From contig CAMQVH010000009.1 in assembly GCA_947038155.1 (NCBI GenBank), positions 34,066 through 98,065 on the forward strand: a stretch of DNA of 64,000 nt, in the 5' to 3' direction. Below are positions 46,139-56,041 of this stretch, piece after piece. A program made the translations under genes and the position numbers. The notes under the pieces were generated by a model. The model saw nothing but the letters and a program-made list of their open reading frames with translations, was not told where the DNA came from and searched no databases. Source of the DNA: an uncultured Bacteroides sp. GTDB taxonomy: Bacteria > Bacteroidota > Bacteroidia > Bacteroidales > Bacteroidaceae. Position 1 is the first letter of the stretch. Each line of letters begins with the position of its first letter.

Positions 46139-47209
46139 TTATTTCAAGTACCATTCGTACATTCTCCGTACTCCTTCCTCGATTTCTATTTTGTGATGCC
46201 ATCCCAAAGAGTGTAGTTTGGAGGGATCGGTCAGTTTGCGCATAGTGCCGTCCGGTTTGCTGCTGTCGAAGGTTAGTTTGCCTTGATAGCCTACCGTTTC
46301 TACAATTCGTTCGGCGAGTTGGCGGATGGTGATTTCCTTTCCCGTTCCGATGTTGATATGGCAGTTGCGTATATCCTTGTCACCTTCTTTGTAGGTATCT
46401 TTGAAGTCCACGTGTTCCATTACAAATACACTGGCGTCGGCCATTTCTTCACTCCAGAGAAACTCGCGCAGGGGAGTTCCCGTGCCCCACAGAGTCACTT
46501 CCGTTTCGCTGATACCGTATTTACGGAGGATATTCAGAATGTCCGCCTTGGGGCTGTCGCCATTGACACCTTCTACGGGACGTTGATTCATGTCCTTGCG
46601 GACAGCTTCCCAGTCTCCTTCCTTCAGACAGTGCGCAAGATGAATCTTACGGATCATGGCAGGCAGGACATGACTGCGTTCCAAGTCAAAATTATCATTC
46701 GGACCGTATAAGTTGGTCGGCATCACGGCGATGTAATTCGTGCCGTATTGCAGGTTGAAGCTCTCGCACATTTTCAGTCCGGCGATCTTGGCGATGGCGT
46801 ATGGCTCATTCGTGTATTCCAGTGGTGAAGTCAGCAGGACTTCTTCTTTCATCGGCTGTTCGGCGTCACGCGGATAGATGCAGGTGCTGCCCAGAAACAG
46901 CAGTTTCCGGACGTTATGTCGAAAACTTTCACCGATGACGTTCTGCTGTATTTGCAGGTTCTTATAAATGAAGTCGGCACGATAAATACTGTTTGCCATG
47001 ATGCCGCCTACGAATGCAGCAGCCAGAAACACATACTCCGGTTGCTCTTCGTCGAAAAAACGGCGGACAGCTACACCGTCGAGCAAATCCAGTTCTTGAT
47101 GCGTACGCCCGATCAGATTGGTATATCCTTTATCCTGTAAATTCTTCCAGATAGCAGAACCCACTAGGCCGTGATGCCCTGCTACATAGATTTTAGCATT
47201 CTTTTCCAT
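46139..47209 (-). CDS. fcl: GDP-L-fucose synthase
   Basis: 356 residues, an extended short-chain dehydrogenase. NADP site GHHGLVGSAIW, catalytic YAIAK (YxxxK) after the serine in FLGSTCIYP, and SHVLPAMIRKIHLA are typical. It carries out the epimerase/reductase step from GDP-4-keto-6-deoxymannose to GDP-L-fucose. It is a little longer than the E. coli enzyme, with an insert around residues 195-225 as seen in other Bacteroidetes. It follows gmd on the same strand after 103 bases. GDP-fucose feeds capsule and glycoprotein fucosylation in Bacteroides. Confidence 0.96.
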   Translation of the reverse strand: MEKNAKIYVAGHHGLVGSAIWKNLQDKGYTNLIGRTHQELDLLDGVAVRRFFDEEQPEYVFLAAAFVGGIMANSIYRADFIYKNLQIQQNVIGESFRHNVRKLLFLGSTCIYPRDAEQPMKEEVLLTSPLEYTNEPYAIAKIAGLKMCESFNLQYGTNYIAVMPTNLYGPNDNFDLERSHVLPAMIRKIHLAHCLKEGDWEAVRKDMNQRPVEGVNGDSPKADILNILRKYGISETEVTLWGTGTPLREFLWSEEMADASVFVMEHVDFKDTYKEGDKDIRNCHINIGTGKEITIRQLAERIVETVGYQGKLTFDSSKPDGTMRKLTDPSKLHSLGWHHKIEIEEGVRRMYEWYLK

Positions 47210-47312
47210 GATTAAGTATCATATATGAATACGGATTACTCCGGTTATGCGCATCTTCTGTAAAAAAGGAAGATCGTTTAATCGGTGTAATCCGCGTTCG
47301 GTTTGAGGTCTG

Positions 47313-48383
47313 TTAGTGCTTGGTGGCAATCATTCTTCTTACTTTCTCCATGTCATGGCGCACCATGATGCTTACCAGTTCTCCGAACGATGTCTTCCTT
47401 GGGTTCCATCCCAGCAATGTCCGGGCTTTGGTAGGATCTCCTAACAGTTGTTCCACTTCTGCCGGACGGAAATATTTGGGATCAACCTCTACCAATATTT
47501 TTCCGGTAGCCACGTCGATACCCTTTTCGTCCACGCCTTCGCCTTCCCAACGAAGTTCGATGCCTGCCTCCTTGAATGCCAGTGTGGCAAATTCGCGTAC
47601 GGTGTGCATCTCTCCGGTGGCGATTACGAAATCTTCCGGAACGTCATGCTGAAGAATCAGCCACATACATTCTACGTAATCTTTCGCATACCCCCAGTCA
47701 CGGCGGGCATCCAGATTACCTAAATACAGCTTGTCCTGCTCGCCTTGCGCGATACGTGCGGCAGCGAGAGAAATCTTGCGGGTAACGAATGTTTCGCCAC
47801 GACGTTCACTTTCGTGATTGAACAAGATGCCGTTAACGGCAAACATGCCATAGCTTTCGCGGTAGTTCTTGGTGATCCAGAAACCGTACTGCTTTGCCAC
47901 TCCGTAGGGAGAACGGGGATAGAACGGAGTCGTCTCCTTCTGCGGAACTTCCTGCACCTTACCGAAAAGCTCGGAGGTGGAAGCCTGATATATCCTTGTT
48001 TTCTTCTCCAGTCCCAGTATGCGTACGGCTTCGAGCATACGCAGTGTGCCGATAGCGTCCGCTTCGGCAGTATATTCGGGCACGTCGAACGATACCTTCA
48101 CATGACTCTGCGCTGCCAGATTGTAGATCTCATCCGGTTGCACCTGCTGTATGATGCGGATCAGTGAGCTGGAGTCCGTCATATCGCCGTAGTGCAGGTT
48201 GATGGTACGTTTCTGTTTCATGTCGCGTACCCATTCGTCAAAATACAAATGTTCGATACGTCCGGTATTGAATGAGGAAGAACGACGGAGGATACCGTGT
48301 ACTTCGTAACCTTTTTGCAAGAGAAATTCGGCAAGATAAGAACCATCCTGTCCGGTGATGCCTGATATAAGGGCTGTTTTCAT
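47313..48383 (-). CDS. gmd: GDP-mannose 4,6-dehydratase
   Basis: 356 residues. [15 protein letters not shown] (NAD(P) loop), [10 protein letters not shown], catalytic Thr/Glu in STSELFG and [10 protein letters not shown] (YxxxK), and [17 protein letters not shown] are those of Gmd. It makes GDP-4-keto-6-deoxymannose, the substrate of the next enzyme in the operon. A TTTG-N20-GAAATTTG promoter lies just upstream. Confidence 0.97.
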   Translation of the reverse strand: MKTALISGITGQDGSYLAEFLLQKGYEVHGILRRSSSFNTGRIEHLYFDEWVRDMKQKRTINLHYGDMTDSSSLIRIIQQVQPDEIYNLAAQSHVKVSFDVPEYTAEADAIGTLRMLEAVRILGLEKKTRIYQASTSELFGKVQEVPQKETTPFYPRSPYGVAKQYGFWITKNYRESYGMFAVNGILFNHESERRGETFVTRKISLAAARIAQGEQDKLYLGNLDARRDWGYAKDYVECMWLILQHDVPEDFVIATGEMHTVREFATLAFKEAGIELRWEGEGVDEKGIDVATGKILVEVDPKYFRPAEVEQLLGDPTKARTLLGWNPRKTSFGELVSIMVRHDMEKVRRMIATKH

Positions 48384-48416
48384 ATTCCTTTATTTTTTAT
48401 TTGAAGATACGGGGGA

Positions 48417-48448
48417 CAAATTTCGTTATTTTATGCTGTATATGCAAA
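48417..48448 (-). promoter_or_regulatory. Promoter of gmd-fcl
   Basis: Minus strand TTTG (48448-48445), 20-base spacer, GAAATTTG (48424-48417), a -7 element with two changes. Confidence 0.45.
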
Positions 48449-48459
48449 CCAAGTCAGTT

Positions 48460-49629
48460 TTATTTTCCCGTTCCTTTTCCCATTACTTTGTCTATGATCA
48501 ACGCGATGGCTCCGTCGCCCGTCACGTTGCAGGCAGTCCCGAAACTGTCCATGGCGATGTAGAGTGCGATCATTAGCGCCTGTGCCGACTCGTCGAAGCC
48601 GAGCATCGATTGCAGGATACCGAGTGCTGCCATGATGGCTCCTCCCGGAACGCCCGGTGCGGCTACCATCGTGATGCCCAGCATAAAGATGAATCCGGCA
48701 AACAGCGGGAAGTCGAACGGCATTCCCTGCATCATCATCAGTGCCAGTGCGCAGGCCACGATTTTCAGCGTGCTGCCGGACAGGTGAATGGTGGCGCAGA
48801 GCGGAATCACGAATCCCGCAATGTCGGCGGATACTCCGTTCTTCTTCGTCTGCTCCAGCGTCACCGGAATGGTGGCGGCGGACGATTGCGTGCCCAATGC
48901 GGTGAAATAGGCCGGCATCATCCTGCCCAACAACCGGAACGGATTCTTACGGACAAAGAGTGCCGCAATGGAATATTGAAAGACGAGCAGGAAGATATGC
49001 AACAGAAAGATAACTCCGATGATTTTGATAAAAACCATCAGAATGGCATATACTTGTCCGGAATGAGTCATATTCAGGAAAATGCCGAAGATGTAAAGCG
49101 GCAGCAAAGGCAGGATGACCGCACTGATCATGCGCACGACGATTTCCTGAAAGTCCCGTGCTACACTCTTCAAAGCATCGCTGTGCAGTGCCGCCAGTCC
49201 CAATCCCAGTGTGAAGGCAAGGATCAATGCCGTCATGACATTCATCAGCGGAGGGATGGATACGGAGAAGTAGGGGAGAATGCCGTGCGCTTCGCTGACT
49301 TCTTCGAGCGGTGCGCCCACTTCGATGAGCGAGGGGAACACGGTGACACCGGTGAAGTAGGACAGGAAGCCGGAGAAGAGCGTCGCACCGTAAGCGATGA
49401 GGGCGGTGACAAGCAGCATCTTTCCTGCGCCTTTGCCGATGTCGGCAATGGCTACGGTGACCAGTCCGACGATAATGAGCGGAATGGAGAAGTTAAGAAA
49501 TTCACTGAAAATTCCGTTGAACGTAACGAATATTCGCACCAGCGGAGCCGGAAAAATAGTACCAATGGCAATACCCAAGATGATAGCAATAATGATGCGT
49601 GGCAGCAGGCCGATCTTGATTTTCTTCAT
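48460..49629 (-). CDS. Dicarboxylate/amino acid:cation symporter (DAACS family)
   Basis: The start at 49629 (MKKIKIGLLPRIIIAIILG) is preferred to the ATG at 49686, which precedes the -7 element. 389 residues with eight spans and two re-entrant loops of the GltPh fold; the first loop is GTQSSAATIPVTL (serine-rich, as in GltP/SstT) and the last region has MDSFGTACNVTGDGAIALII, where the substrate-contacting Asp and Asn would lie. Sodium- or proton-coupled uptake of an acidic amino acid or dicarboxylate is expected. Single gene. Confidence 0.92.
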   Translation of the reverse strand: MKKIKIGLLPRIIIAIILGIAIGTIFPAPLVRIFVTFNGIFSEFLNFSIPLIIVGLVTVAIADIGKGAGKMLLVTALIAYGATLFSGFLSYFTGVTVFPSLIEVGAPLEEVSEAHGILPYFSVSIPPLMNVMTALILAFTLGLGLAALHSDALKSVARDFQEIVVRMISAVILPLLPLYIFGIFLNMTHSGQVYAILMVFIKIIGVIFLLHIFLLVFQYSIAALFVRKNPFRLLGRMMPAYFTALGTQSSAATIPVTLEQTKKNGVSADIAGFVIPLCATIHLSGSTLKIVACALALMMMQGMPFDFPLFAGFIFMLGITMVAAPGVPGGAIMAALGILQSMLGFDESAQALMIALYIAMDSFGTACNVTGDGAIALIIDKVMGKGTGK

Positions 49630-49651
49630 TCTGATAGTTATTTGTTGACTA

Positions 49652-49659
49652 CAAAAATA
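49652..49659 (-). promoter_or_regulatory. -7 element for the symporter gene
   Basis: Minus-strand TATTTTTG, 23 bases before the ATG at 49629; a CAAA further out (49684) is too distant to be a normal -33. Confidence 0.45.
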
Positions 49660-49738
49660 GTATTTTAATCTAAAACTAGCGAACAAATGTGCTTTTCAAG
49701 TGTTTCTTACATAAACAATATTTTAAAATATATAAGAT

Positions 49739-51214
49739 ATGGCAAATCAGAATAAAACAGATATCGGGTTGATCGGTCTGGCAGTGATGGGTGAGAACCT
49801 TGCTTTGAATATGGAAAGCAAGGGTTGGCACGTTTCTGTTTATAATCGTACCGTCCCCGGAGTGGAAGAAGGAGTAGTAGACCGCTTTATGAATGGTCGT
49901 GCTAAAGGTAAAAACATTGAAGGTTTTACAGATATAAAGGCTTTTGTGGAATCAATCGCCACCCCTCGCAAGATTATGATGATGGTACGTGCCGGCAGTC
50001 CGGTAGACGAACTGATGGATCAGCTTTTCCCTTTGCTTTCTCCCGGAGATATTCTGATTGACGGTGGTAATTCTAATTACGAAGATACCAATCGCCGTGT
50101 AAAATTAGCAGAATCGAAAGGTTTCTTGTTTGTAGGAAGCGGAGTGTCGGGCGGTGAGGAAGGTGCGTTGAACGGTGCTTCCATCATGCCCGGAGGATCG
50201 GAGAAAGCGTGGCCGGAAGTGAAGCCTGTCTTGCAGAGCATCGCGGCGAAAGCGCCGGACGGAACTCCCTGTTGCCAGTGGGTAGGTCCTGCCGGATCGG
50301 GACATTTTGTGAAGATGATTCACAACGGTATCGAATACGGTGATATGCAGTTGATTGCCGAGGCTTACTGGGTGATGAAGAATCTCATTGATCTGACGAA
50401 CGAGGAGATGGCGGACGTTTTTGCCCGTTGGAATGAAGGGAAGTTGCGCAGTTATCTGATTGAGATTACTTCTAATATTTTGCGTCACAAGGATAAATCC
50501 GGTGGGTATCTGATCGATAAGATCCTCGATGCTGCCGGACAGAAGGGGACGGGAAAGTGGTCTGTCATCAATGCGATGGAGTTGGGGATGCCGTTGGGCC
50601 TGATTGCTACGGCGGTGTTCGAACGCAGTCTCTCGGCTCAGAAGGAGTTGCGTCATCTGGCTTCCAAGCAGTTCTTGTGCAAGCATACATTGCCTGTATA
50701 TAATAAGGCGGAATTGGTGAAGGAGATATTTTCTGCGCTTTACGCTTCCAAGCTGGTGTCGTATGCGCAGGGCTTTGCTGTGTTGCAGCGGGCTTCTGAT
50801 GCTTTCGGATGGAATCTGGATTTGGCTTCCATTGCCCGTATGTGGCGTGGGGGATGTATCATTCGCAGTATTTTCCTGAATGATATAGCTGCTGCTTTTG
50901 AGGCGGCGGATAAGCCGAAGCATTTGTTGCTGGCTCCTTACTTCCGTGAGGAGATCAAGTCTTTGCTCCCCGGATGGAAGAATCTGGTGGCGGAGGCGAT
51001 GAAGGAGGAATTGCCTGTTCCGGCTTTCTCTTCGGCTTTGAATTATTTTTATTCGCTGACTTCTGACAATTTACCTGCCAATCTGGTGCAGGCGCAACGT
51101 GATTATTTCGGTGCGCATACGTTTGAGAGGAAGGATGAGCTGCGCGGACAGTTCTTTCATGAGAATTGGACGGGGCACGGAGGGGAGACGAAGTCGGGGA
51201 CTTATAATGTATGA
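49739..51214 (+). CDS. gnd: 6-phosphogluconate dehydrogenase, decarboxylating
   Basis: 491 residues. NADP site GLIGLAVMGENLALN, substrate motifs GGNSNYEDTNRR, GVSGGEEGALNG and MIHNGIEYGDMQLIAEAY with the catalytic lysine in FVKMIHNGIEYG; C-terminal IIRSIFLNDI and YFGAHTFERKD complete the family. It makes ribulose 5-phosphate and CO2. First of gnd, zwf and pgl, which together make the oxidative pentose phosphate branch; a 315-base gap with structured repeats separates it from zwf. Confidence 0.97.
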   Translation: MANQNKTDIGLIGLAVMGENLALNMESKGWHVSVYNRTVPGVEEGVVDRFMNGRAKGKNIEGFTDIKAFVESIATPRKIMMMVRAGSPVDELMDQLFPLLSPGDILIDGGNSNYEDTNRRVKLAESKGFLFVGSGVSGGEEGALNGASIMPGGSEKAWPEVKPVLQSIAAKAPDGTPCCQWVGPAGSGHFVKMIHNGIEYGDMQLIAEAYWVMKNLIDLTNEEMADVFARWNEGKLRSYLIEITSNILRHKDKSGGYLIDKILDAAGQKGTGKWSVINAMELGMPLGLIATAVFERSLSAQKELRHLASKQFLCKHTLPVYNKAELVKEIFSALYASKLVSYAQGFAVLQRASDAFGWNLDLASIARMWRGGCIIRSIFLNDIAAAFEAADKPKHLLLAPYFREEIKSLLPGWKNLVAEAMKEELPVPAFSSALNYFYSLTSDNLPANLVQAQRDYFGAHTFERKDELRGQFFHENWTGHGGETKSGTYNV

Positions 51215-51529
51215 GTACTTTTCTTTTGCCTTGATGCAAAAGAAAGGTACCAAAAGAAAAAATCAAGGCTGCACCTACGGAGCTACTCCGGCCGCATCTC
51301 CGGCTAAAGGGCAGGAACTCGCTCCGCTCAAACAGCCTGCCCTTCTTCACGCCGGAGATACAGCCTCCGCTTGACGCTCCTTCGGTGAGGCCGGGAGACC
51401 GTTCGGGTGGTAAGCTGAAGGTGGGTTTTAGTAATGGGTGGGTGATTATGCCTTAGGGCGGTTGGTTGAGGCTGGTCGGTTTAGGTGCGGTGATGGATAG
51501 ATAAAAGGTAGAAAGTTAAAAATACGACG
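51215..51529. repeat. Structured intergenic region between gnd and zwf
   Basis: No gene. Hairpin TTTCTTTTGC/GCAAAAGAAA at 51219-51245, then a longer one: AAGGGCAGG (51307-51315) pairs with CCTGCCCTT (51336-51344), extended by outer arms CCGGC/GCCGG. The GC-rich part (51270-51400) differs from the AT-rich intergenic DNA elsewhere here and looks like an interspersed repeat. The last 130 bases are G-rich without clear structure. Confidence 0.5.
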
Positions 51530-53026
51530 ATGGATAAATTTGCAATGATTATTTTTGGTGCTTCGGGCGACTTGACTAAACGTAAGTTGATGCCTGCATT
51601 GTACTCTCTGTATCGGGATAAACGGCTGACGGGGAGTTTTACTGTTCTGGGAATTGGGCGTACTGTCTATTCTGATGAAGATTACCGTTCATATATACTT
51701 GGGGAGTTGCAGCAGTTTGTAAAGGCTGAAGAGCAGAATTTGGAGCTGATGTCTTCTTTTGTTTCTCATTTGTATTATTTGCCGATGGACCCTGCGAAAG
51801 TGGAGGGATATTCGCAGTTGCGGGAGCGTTTGGTAGAGCTTACGAAGGAGGTCGATCCGGATAATTTGTTGTTCTATCTGGCTACTCCGCCTTCGCTGTA
51901 TGGGGTGGTGCCTTTGCATTTGAAGGCGGCCGGGCTGAATACTCCTCATTCTCGTATTATTGTTGAGAAGCCGTTCGGGTATGATCTGGAGTCGGCGCTT
52001 GAGTTGAATAAGATTTACTCTTCTGTGTTTGATGAGCATCAGATTTATCGTATCGATCATTTTCTAGGTAAGGAGACGGCGCAGAATGTGCTTGCTTTCC
52101 GTTTCGCCAATGGTATTTTTGAGCCGTTATGGAATCGTAATTATATAGATTATGTGGAGATTACTGCTGTAGAGAATCTGGGCATTGAGCAGCGTGGAGG
52201 TTTTTACGAGACGGCGGGGGCTTTGCGGGATATGGTGCAGAATCACCTGATTCAGCTCGTAGCTCTTACGGCTATGGAGCCGCCGGCGGTATTCAATGCG
52301 GATAATTTCCGGAATGAGGTAGTGAAGGTTTATGAGTCACTGACTCCGCTTACGGAGACGGACTTGAATGAACATATCGTTCGCGGGCAATATACGGCTT
52401 CGGGCAATAAAAAGGGGTATCGTGAGGAAAAGGGAGTGGCTCCCGACTCGCGTACGGAGACTTATATTGCGATGAAGCTGGGCATCAGTAACTGGCGTTG
52501 GAGCGGGGTACCGTTCTACATCCGTACCGGTAAGCAGATGCCGACGAAGGTGACGGAGATTGTCGTTCACTTCCGCGAGACGCCCCATCAGATGTTCCGC
52601 TGTTCCGGCGGTAACTGTCCGAGGGCTAATAAGTTGATCCTTCGTTTGCAACCAAACGAGGGTATTGTGCTGAAGATCGGAATGAAGGTTCCGGGTGCAG
52701 GTTTCGAAGTCCGTCAGGTGACGATGGATTTCAGTTACGCACAGTTGGGCGGCGTGCCGAGTGGTGACGCTTATGCCCGTCTGATTGACGACTGCATTCA
52801 GGGAGATCCGACCTTATTTACTCGAAGTGATGCTGTAGAGGCTTCCTGGAACTTCTTTGATCCGGTCTTACGTTATTGGAAAGATAATCCGGACGCACCT
52901 TTGTACGGCTATCCGGCAGGTACGTGGGGACCTCTCGAAAGTGAAGCTATGATGCACGAGCATGGGGCAGACTGGACCAATCCGTGTAAGAATTTAACAA
53001 ATACAGACCAATATTGCGAACTATGA
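51530..53026 (+). CDS. zwf: Glucose-6-phosphate 1-dehydrogenase
   Basis: 498 residues. NADP site FGASGDLTKRKLMPALY, substrate motif RIDHFLGKE with the catalytic histidine nearby, VEKPFGYDLESA, and a C-terminal half with GTWGPLESEAMM. It oxidises glucose 6-phosphate to 6-phosphogluconolactone. Its stop codon overlaps the ATG of pgl (ATGA), so the two are translationally coupled. Confidence 0.97.
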   Translation: MDKFAMIIFGASGDLTKRKLMPALYSLYRDKRLTGSFTVLGIGRTVYSDEDYRSYILGELQQFVKAEEQNLELMSSFVSHLYYLPMDPAKVEGYSQLRERLVELTKEVDPDNLLFYLATPPSLYGVVPLHLKAAGLNTPHSRIIVEKPFGYDLESALELNKIYSSVFDEHQIYRIDHFLGKETAQNVLAFRFANGIFEPLWNRNYIDYVEITAVENLGIEQRGGFYETAGALRDMVQNHLIQLVALTAMEPPAVFNADNFRNEVVKVYESLTPLTETDLNEHIVRGQYTASGNKKGYREEKGVAPDSRTETYIAMKLGISNWRWSGVPFYIRTGKQMPTKVTEIVVHFRETPHQMFRCSGGNCPRANKLILRLQPNEGIVLKIGMKVPGAGFEVRQVTMDFSYAQLGGVPSGDAYARLIDDCIQGDPTLFTRSDAVEASWNFFDPVLRYWKDNPDAPLYGYPAGTWGPLESEAMMHEHGADWTNPCKNLTNTDQYCEL

Positions 53027-53739
53027 AACTATCTGTTTTCCCGTCGTCTATGGAGACAGCCCGTTCGTTGATATTCCACCTGGTGGATATCATGAATGCT
53101 GAACCGGACAAAACGTTCAACATAGCAGTGAGTGGTGGCAGCACTCCCGCCTTGATGTTTGATTTATGGGCAAATGAATACGCTGATATTACTCCTTGGA
53201 AGCGTATGAAACTTTATTGGGTAGACGAACGTTGCGTTCCTCCCGAAGATTCTGATAGTAATTATGGAATGATGCGTTCCCTGCTTTTGGGGATAGTGCC
53301 CATTCCTTACGAAAATGTATACCGCATCCGCGGAGAAGTAAAACCGGCAAAAGAAGCAGCCCGCTATTCCGAACTTGTCAGCCGGCAGGTACCCAAGAAG
53401 AATGGCTGGCCCGAATTTGACATTGTGCTGTTGGGAGCGGGAGATGACGGACATACTTCCTCTATCTTTCCCGGACAGGAGGCTTTGCTCTCTTCCGACC
53501 AGATTTATGTGACCAGCACTCATCCTCGCAACGGACAGAAACGCATTGCAATGACCGGATTTCCGATCTTGACCGCTCGCCTTGTTATTTTTCTGATTAC
53601 CGGAAAGGCGAAGGCGGAAGTGGTGGAAGAAATCTGCCACTCGGGAGATACGGGGCCGGCGGCTTATATAGCGCATCATGCGGAGAATGTCGAACTCTTT
53701 ATGGATGCCGGAGCTGCAATGTATGTCCGGAATGACTGA
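53023..53739 (+). CDS. pgl: 6-phosphogluconolactonase
   Basis: 238 residues. Start at the ATG of the ATGA overlap (53023), better than the TTG at 53014. Motifs of the SOL/DevB family: NIAVSGGSTPALMFD, YWVDERCVPPEDSDSNYG and VLLGAGDDGHTSSIFPG. It hydrolyses the lactone made by Zwf. Last gene of the unit, followed by a terminator at 53831. Confidence 0.95.
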   Translation: MKLSVFPSSMETARSLIFHLVDIMNAEPDKTFNIAVSGGSTPALMFDLWANEYADITPWKRMKLYWVDERCVPPEDSDSNYGMMRSLLLGIVPIPYENVYRIRGEVKPAKEAARYSELVSRQVPKKNGWPEFDIVLLGAGDDGHTSSIFPGQEALLSSDQIYVTSTHPRNGQKRIAMTGFPILTARLVIFLITGKAKAEVVEEICHSGDTGPAAYIAHHAENVELFMDAGAAMYVRND

Positions 53740-53830
53740 AAAGAGAAGTTACAAGAGAGAGAAACAATATAAAGACAAAGTATATTATATATAAGAAGAG
53801 AGAGTAACACCTGTCGGTGCGAACTAGATA

Positions 53831-53890
53831 AAACGTGGTGGGAAGTTCGGAAAAGATGGTTATGTTTTCCGGATTTCCCACCACGTTTTG
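53831..53890 (+). terminator. Long hairpin terminator after pgl
   Basis: AACGTGGTGGGAA pairs with TTTCCCACCACGTT (outer) and TCGGAAAA with TTTTCCGGA (inner), followed by TTTTGTTCTTT. Confidence 0.8.
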
Positions 53891-53945
53891 TTCTTTGAAC
53901 TCTGTTTCTTTTGGCACTTTCTTCCAAATTTCATGAAATAAAGGG

Positions 53946-54072
53946 GAAAAAGTGAGAGGAGTGAGAGAGGATTTCTAACATTCGTATTTTTTTTAGTTGA
54001 AAATTAGAGAGTAGAAACAGTGAAATAAAAATATAAAAGTTGCAATTCCTCTCTCACTTCCCTCACTTTTTT
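53946..54072. repeat. 127-base inverted-repeat element before the SRAP gene end
   Basis: Left arm AAAAAGTGAGAGGAGTGAGA..GGA (53946-53970) and right arm (54047-54072, TCCTCTCTCACTTCCCTCAC...) are inverted copies over 25 bases with few changes, around a 76-base AT-rich centre without open frame. It lies between the pgl terminator and the stop codon of the convergent SRAP gene. It may be a mobile remnant or a large terminator. Confidence 0.6.
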
Positions 54073-54090
54073 AGGATAAACTTCTTTTTC

Positions 54091-54789
54091 CTATGCCCTT
54101 TGTACTATTGTCGGATCATTGGGAGATTTCTTTAAGAAATCGTTTCTGATAACGTATGCATCCATCTTCTCTGTATCGAAGGGTTTCAGTAAAGAAGCTA
54201 TTTCGGCTTTGCTCAATGAGGGATTGAGCCATTTTTCTTCTTCCTCTTGGGTGAGTATGGCGGGCATCCGGTGCTTGGTGTTATCGATGTAATCGGTCAG
54301 CGAATTGGTGTCAGTGGTGATGATGGAGAAAGTTTCGTGTTCCTCTCCCGTATCCTTGTCCAGCCAACGGTCGTAGATGCCGGCCATCGAGAAGATAGGT
54401 TCATCTTTCACATATATATAATAAGGTATCTTGTTTGCTCCTTCATGCCTCCATTCAAAGTAGCCGGTACTGGGCACTATACACCGTTTCTTCATGATCG
54501 GTTCGCGGAAAGACGGTTTCTCGAAAATGGTATCCGCACGGGCATTAAGTGTCATCTTTCTTATTTCTGTCGCATCCTCTTCGCTTCTTACCCAGAAAGG
54601 GATGAGTCCCCAGTTGAAAACCTGTACTTCGTCCGAAGAAGTAATGATAGGATATCTGGGGAAAGTGAACGCATTCACATGATACTGTTCGTCAAGAATG
54701 CTTTGGTAAATCTCGACTACATCCGATTTGCGTCCGTAACGGGCGGCAACTTTGATGGCTTTGGCTGACATGGAGTTGTGGAAACACAT
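54091..54789 (-). CDS. SRAP/HMCES-family DNA-protein crosslink peptidase-like protein
   Basis: 232 residues. The start MCFHNSM leaves Cys2 as the N-terminal residue after Met removal, as required to crosslink abasic sites. NARADTIFEKPSFREPIMKKRCIVPSTGYFEWRHEG and HRMPAIL supply the conserved Asn, Glu and His. It shields abasic sites in single-stranded DNA. One base after the umuC stop, so it is the third gene of a damage-tolerance operon with umuD and umuC. Confidence 0.94.
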   Translation of the reverse strand: MCFHNSMSAKAIKVAARYGRKSDVVEIYQSILDEQYHVNAFTFPRYPIITSSDEVQVFNWGLIPFWVRSEEDATEIRKMTLNARADTIFEKPSFREPIMKKRCIVPSTGYFEWRHEGANKIPYYIYVKDEPIFSMAGIYDRWLDKDTGEEHETFSIITTDTNSLTDYIDNTKHRMPAILTQEEEEKWLNPSLSKAEIASLLKPFDTEKMDAYVIRNDFLKKSPNDPTIVQRA

Positions 54790-54790
54790 A

Positions 54791-56041
54791 TTATCTGCAA
54801 TTAATGTTTATAATTTGGTTGATATCAGTAGTATAACGTCCGGAGAGCTGTTCTTGTTTGAGCATCCATTCTCTTCCGTTGCCTTGTACGGCCAGTTTGA
54901 TGCGTTGACCGTGATCACCGTTGATCTTGTCTATGATTTGCATGAGTTTATGATGCTTCTCACGGTCGACGGAATCAAAAAGTCCGAGTTGCGCATCTTC
55001 TGTTATTTCGGTGATAATGACGCCTGCCTTCTTGTATTGATAGCCTTGCATGAAGATGTTTTTCAGTCCGATAAGTGCGTAATGGATAATCTCTTGCGTG
55101 TCATTGCTCGGTACGGGAAGATGGATGACGGTGTTCTTCCAGTATTGCGGAAGGTCTTCCCGAAAGTTATTGGTGTGGATAAATACCAGGAGAGAATGGG
55201 CATACGCTTTCTGTTTCCGGAGCTTTCGGGCACAGGTCGATGCGTGTGTGGCGATGGCTTCTATCAGGGTATCGATGTCGGAGATCATCTTTCCGAAAGA
55301 CCTGGATGTACAAATCTGTTTCTTTGCCGGAGGAATGGATTCCATGCGGATGCAGGAAATGCCACGAAGTTCCTTCCAGGTGCGTTCGCCTGTCACGGTC
55401 ATTTCTTTGCGCACCCATGCTTCGGGAAGTTGGATGAAGTCATAGGCTGTCTTTACCCCTTGCTTTTCGAGTTTGGCGGCTTGCTTGTGTCCGATGCCCC
55501 AAACATCTCTTATCTCTGTCTGTTGCAGGGCTTTGAGATGCTTCTCTTCTGTGTCGATGATGCACACCCGATTGTATGCAGGATACTTTTTCGCAAATTT
55601 ATTCGCTATTTTGGCGAGCGTCTTTGTGGAGGCTATTCCCAGACTCATGGGGATGCCGGTACCACGCGTCACGCTGTTTACGATGTTTGTCCCCAGCGGT
55701 TGCAATTCCTTTATGCCGTCCAGATTTAGAAACGCTTCGTCTATCGAATAGACTTCGATTTCCGGAGCCAGTTCGGTAAGTATCGACATGACTCGTCCGG
55801 ACATATCGCCATATAGGGTATAGTTTGACGAAAAGACGGCGATTCCGTGGCTGTCTATCAGATTCTTAATCTGATAGGCGGGGACGCCCATCTTAATTCC
55901 CAGTTCTTTGGCTTCGTTGCTGCGCGCTATCACACAACCGTCATTGTTGGAAAGCACAATGACAGGTTTTCCGTTGAGAGCCGGATTGAATACCCGTTCG
56001 CAGGAAGCATAAAAGTTATTGCAATCTATTAGTCCGAACAT
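54791..56041 (-). CDS. umuC: Y-family DNA polymerase, UmuC type
   Basis: 416 residues. FGLIDCNNFYASCERVF (first metal-binding Asp and steric-gate region), YSIDEAFLNLDG (catalytic Asp-Glu), helix-hairpin-helix ALQQTEIRDVWGIGHKQAAKLEKQG and the little-finger domain are in order; it matches UmuC of DNA polymerase V. It copies damaged templates together with processed UmuD. Its ATG overlaps the umuD stop (TAATG). Confidence 0.95.
   Translation of the reverse strand: MFGLIDCNNFYASCERVFNPALNGKPVIVLSNNDGCVIARSNEAKELGIKMGVPAYQIKNLIDSHGIAVFSSNYTLYGDMSGRVMSILTELAPEIEVYSIDEAFLNLDGIKELQPLGTNIVNSVTRGTGIPMSLGIASTKTLAKIANKFAKKYPAYNRVCIIDTEEKHLKALQQTEIRDVWGIGHKQAAKLEKQGVKTAYDFIQLPEAWVRKEMTVTGERTWKELRGISCIRMESIPPAKKQICTSRSFGKMISDIDTLIEAIATHASTCARKLRKQKAYAHSLLVFIHTNNFREDLPQYWKNTVIHLPVPSNDTQEIIHYALIGLKNIFMQGYQYKKAGVIITEITEDAQLGLFDSVDREKHHKLMQIIDKINGDHGQRIKLAVQGNGREWMLKQEQLSGRYTTDINQIININCR

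Noticed and set aside
48610..49668. 352-codon plus-strand open frame opposite the symporter gene
   Set aside because: Antisense shadow; the residues (His, Gln, Asp, Gly-rich) are typical of reversed hydrophobic codons.
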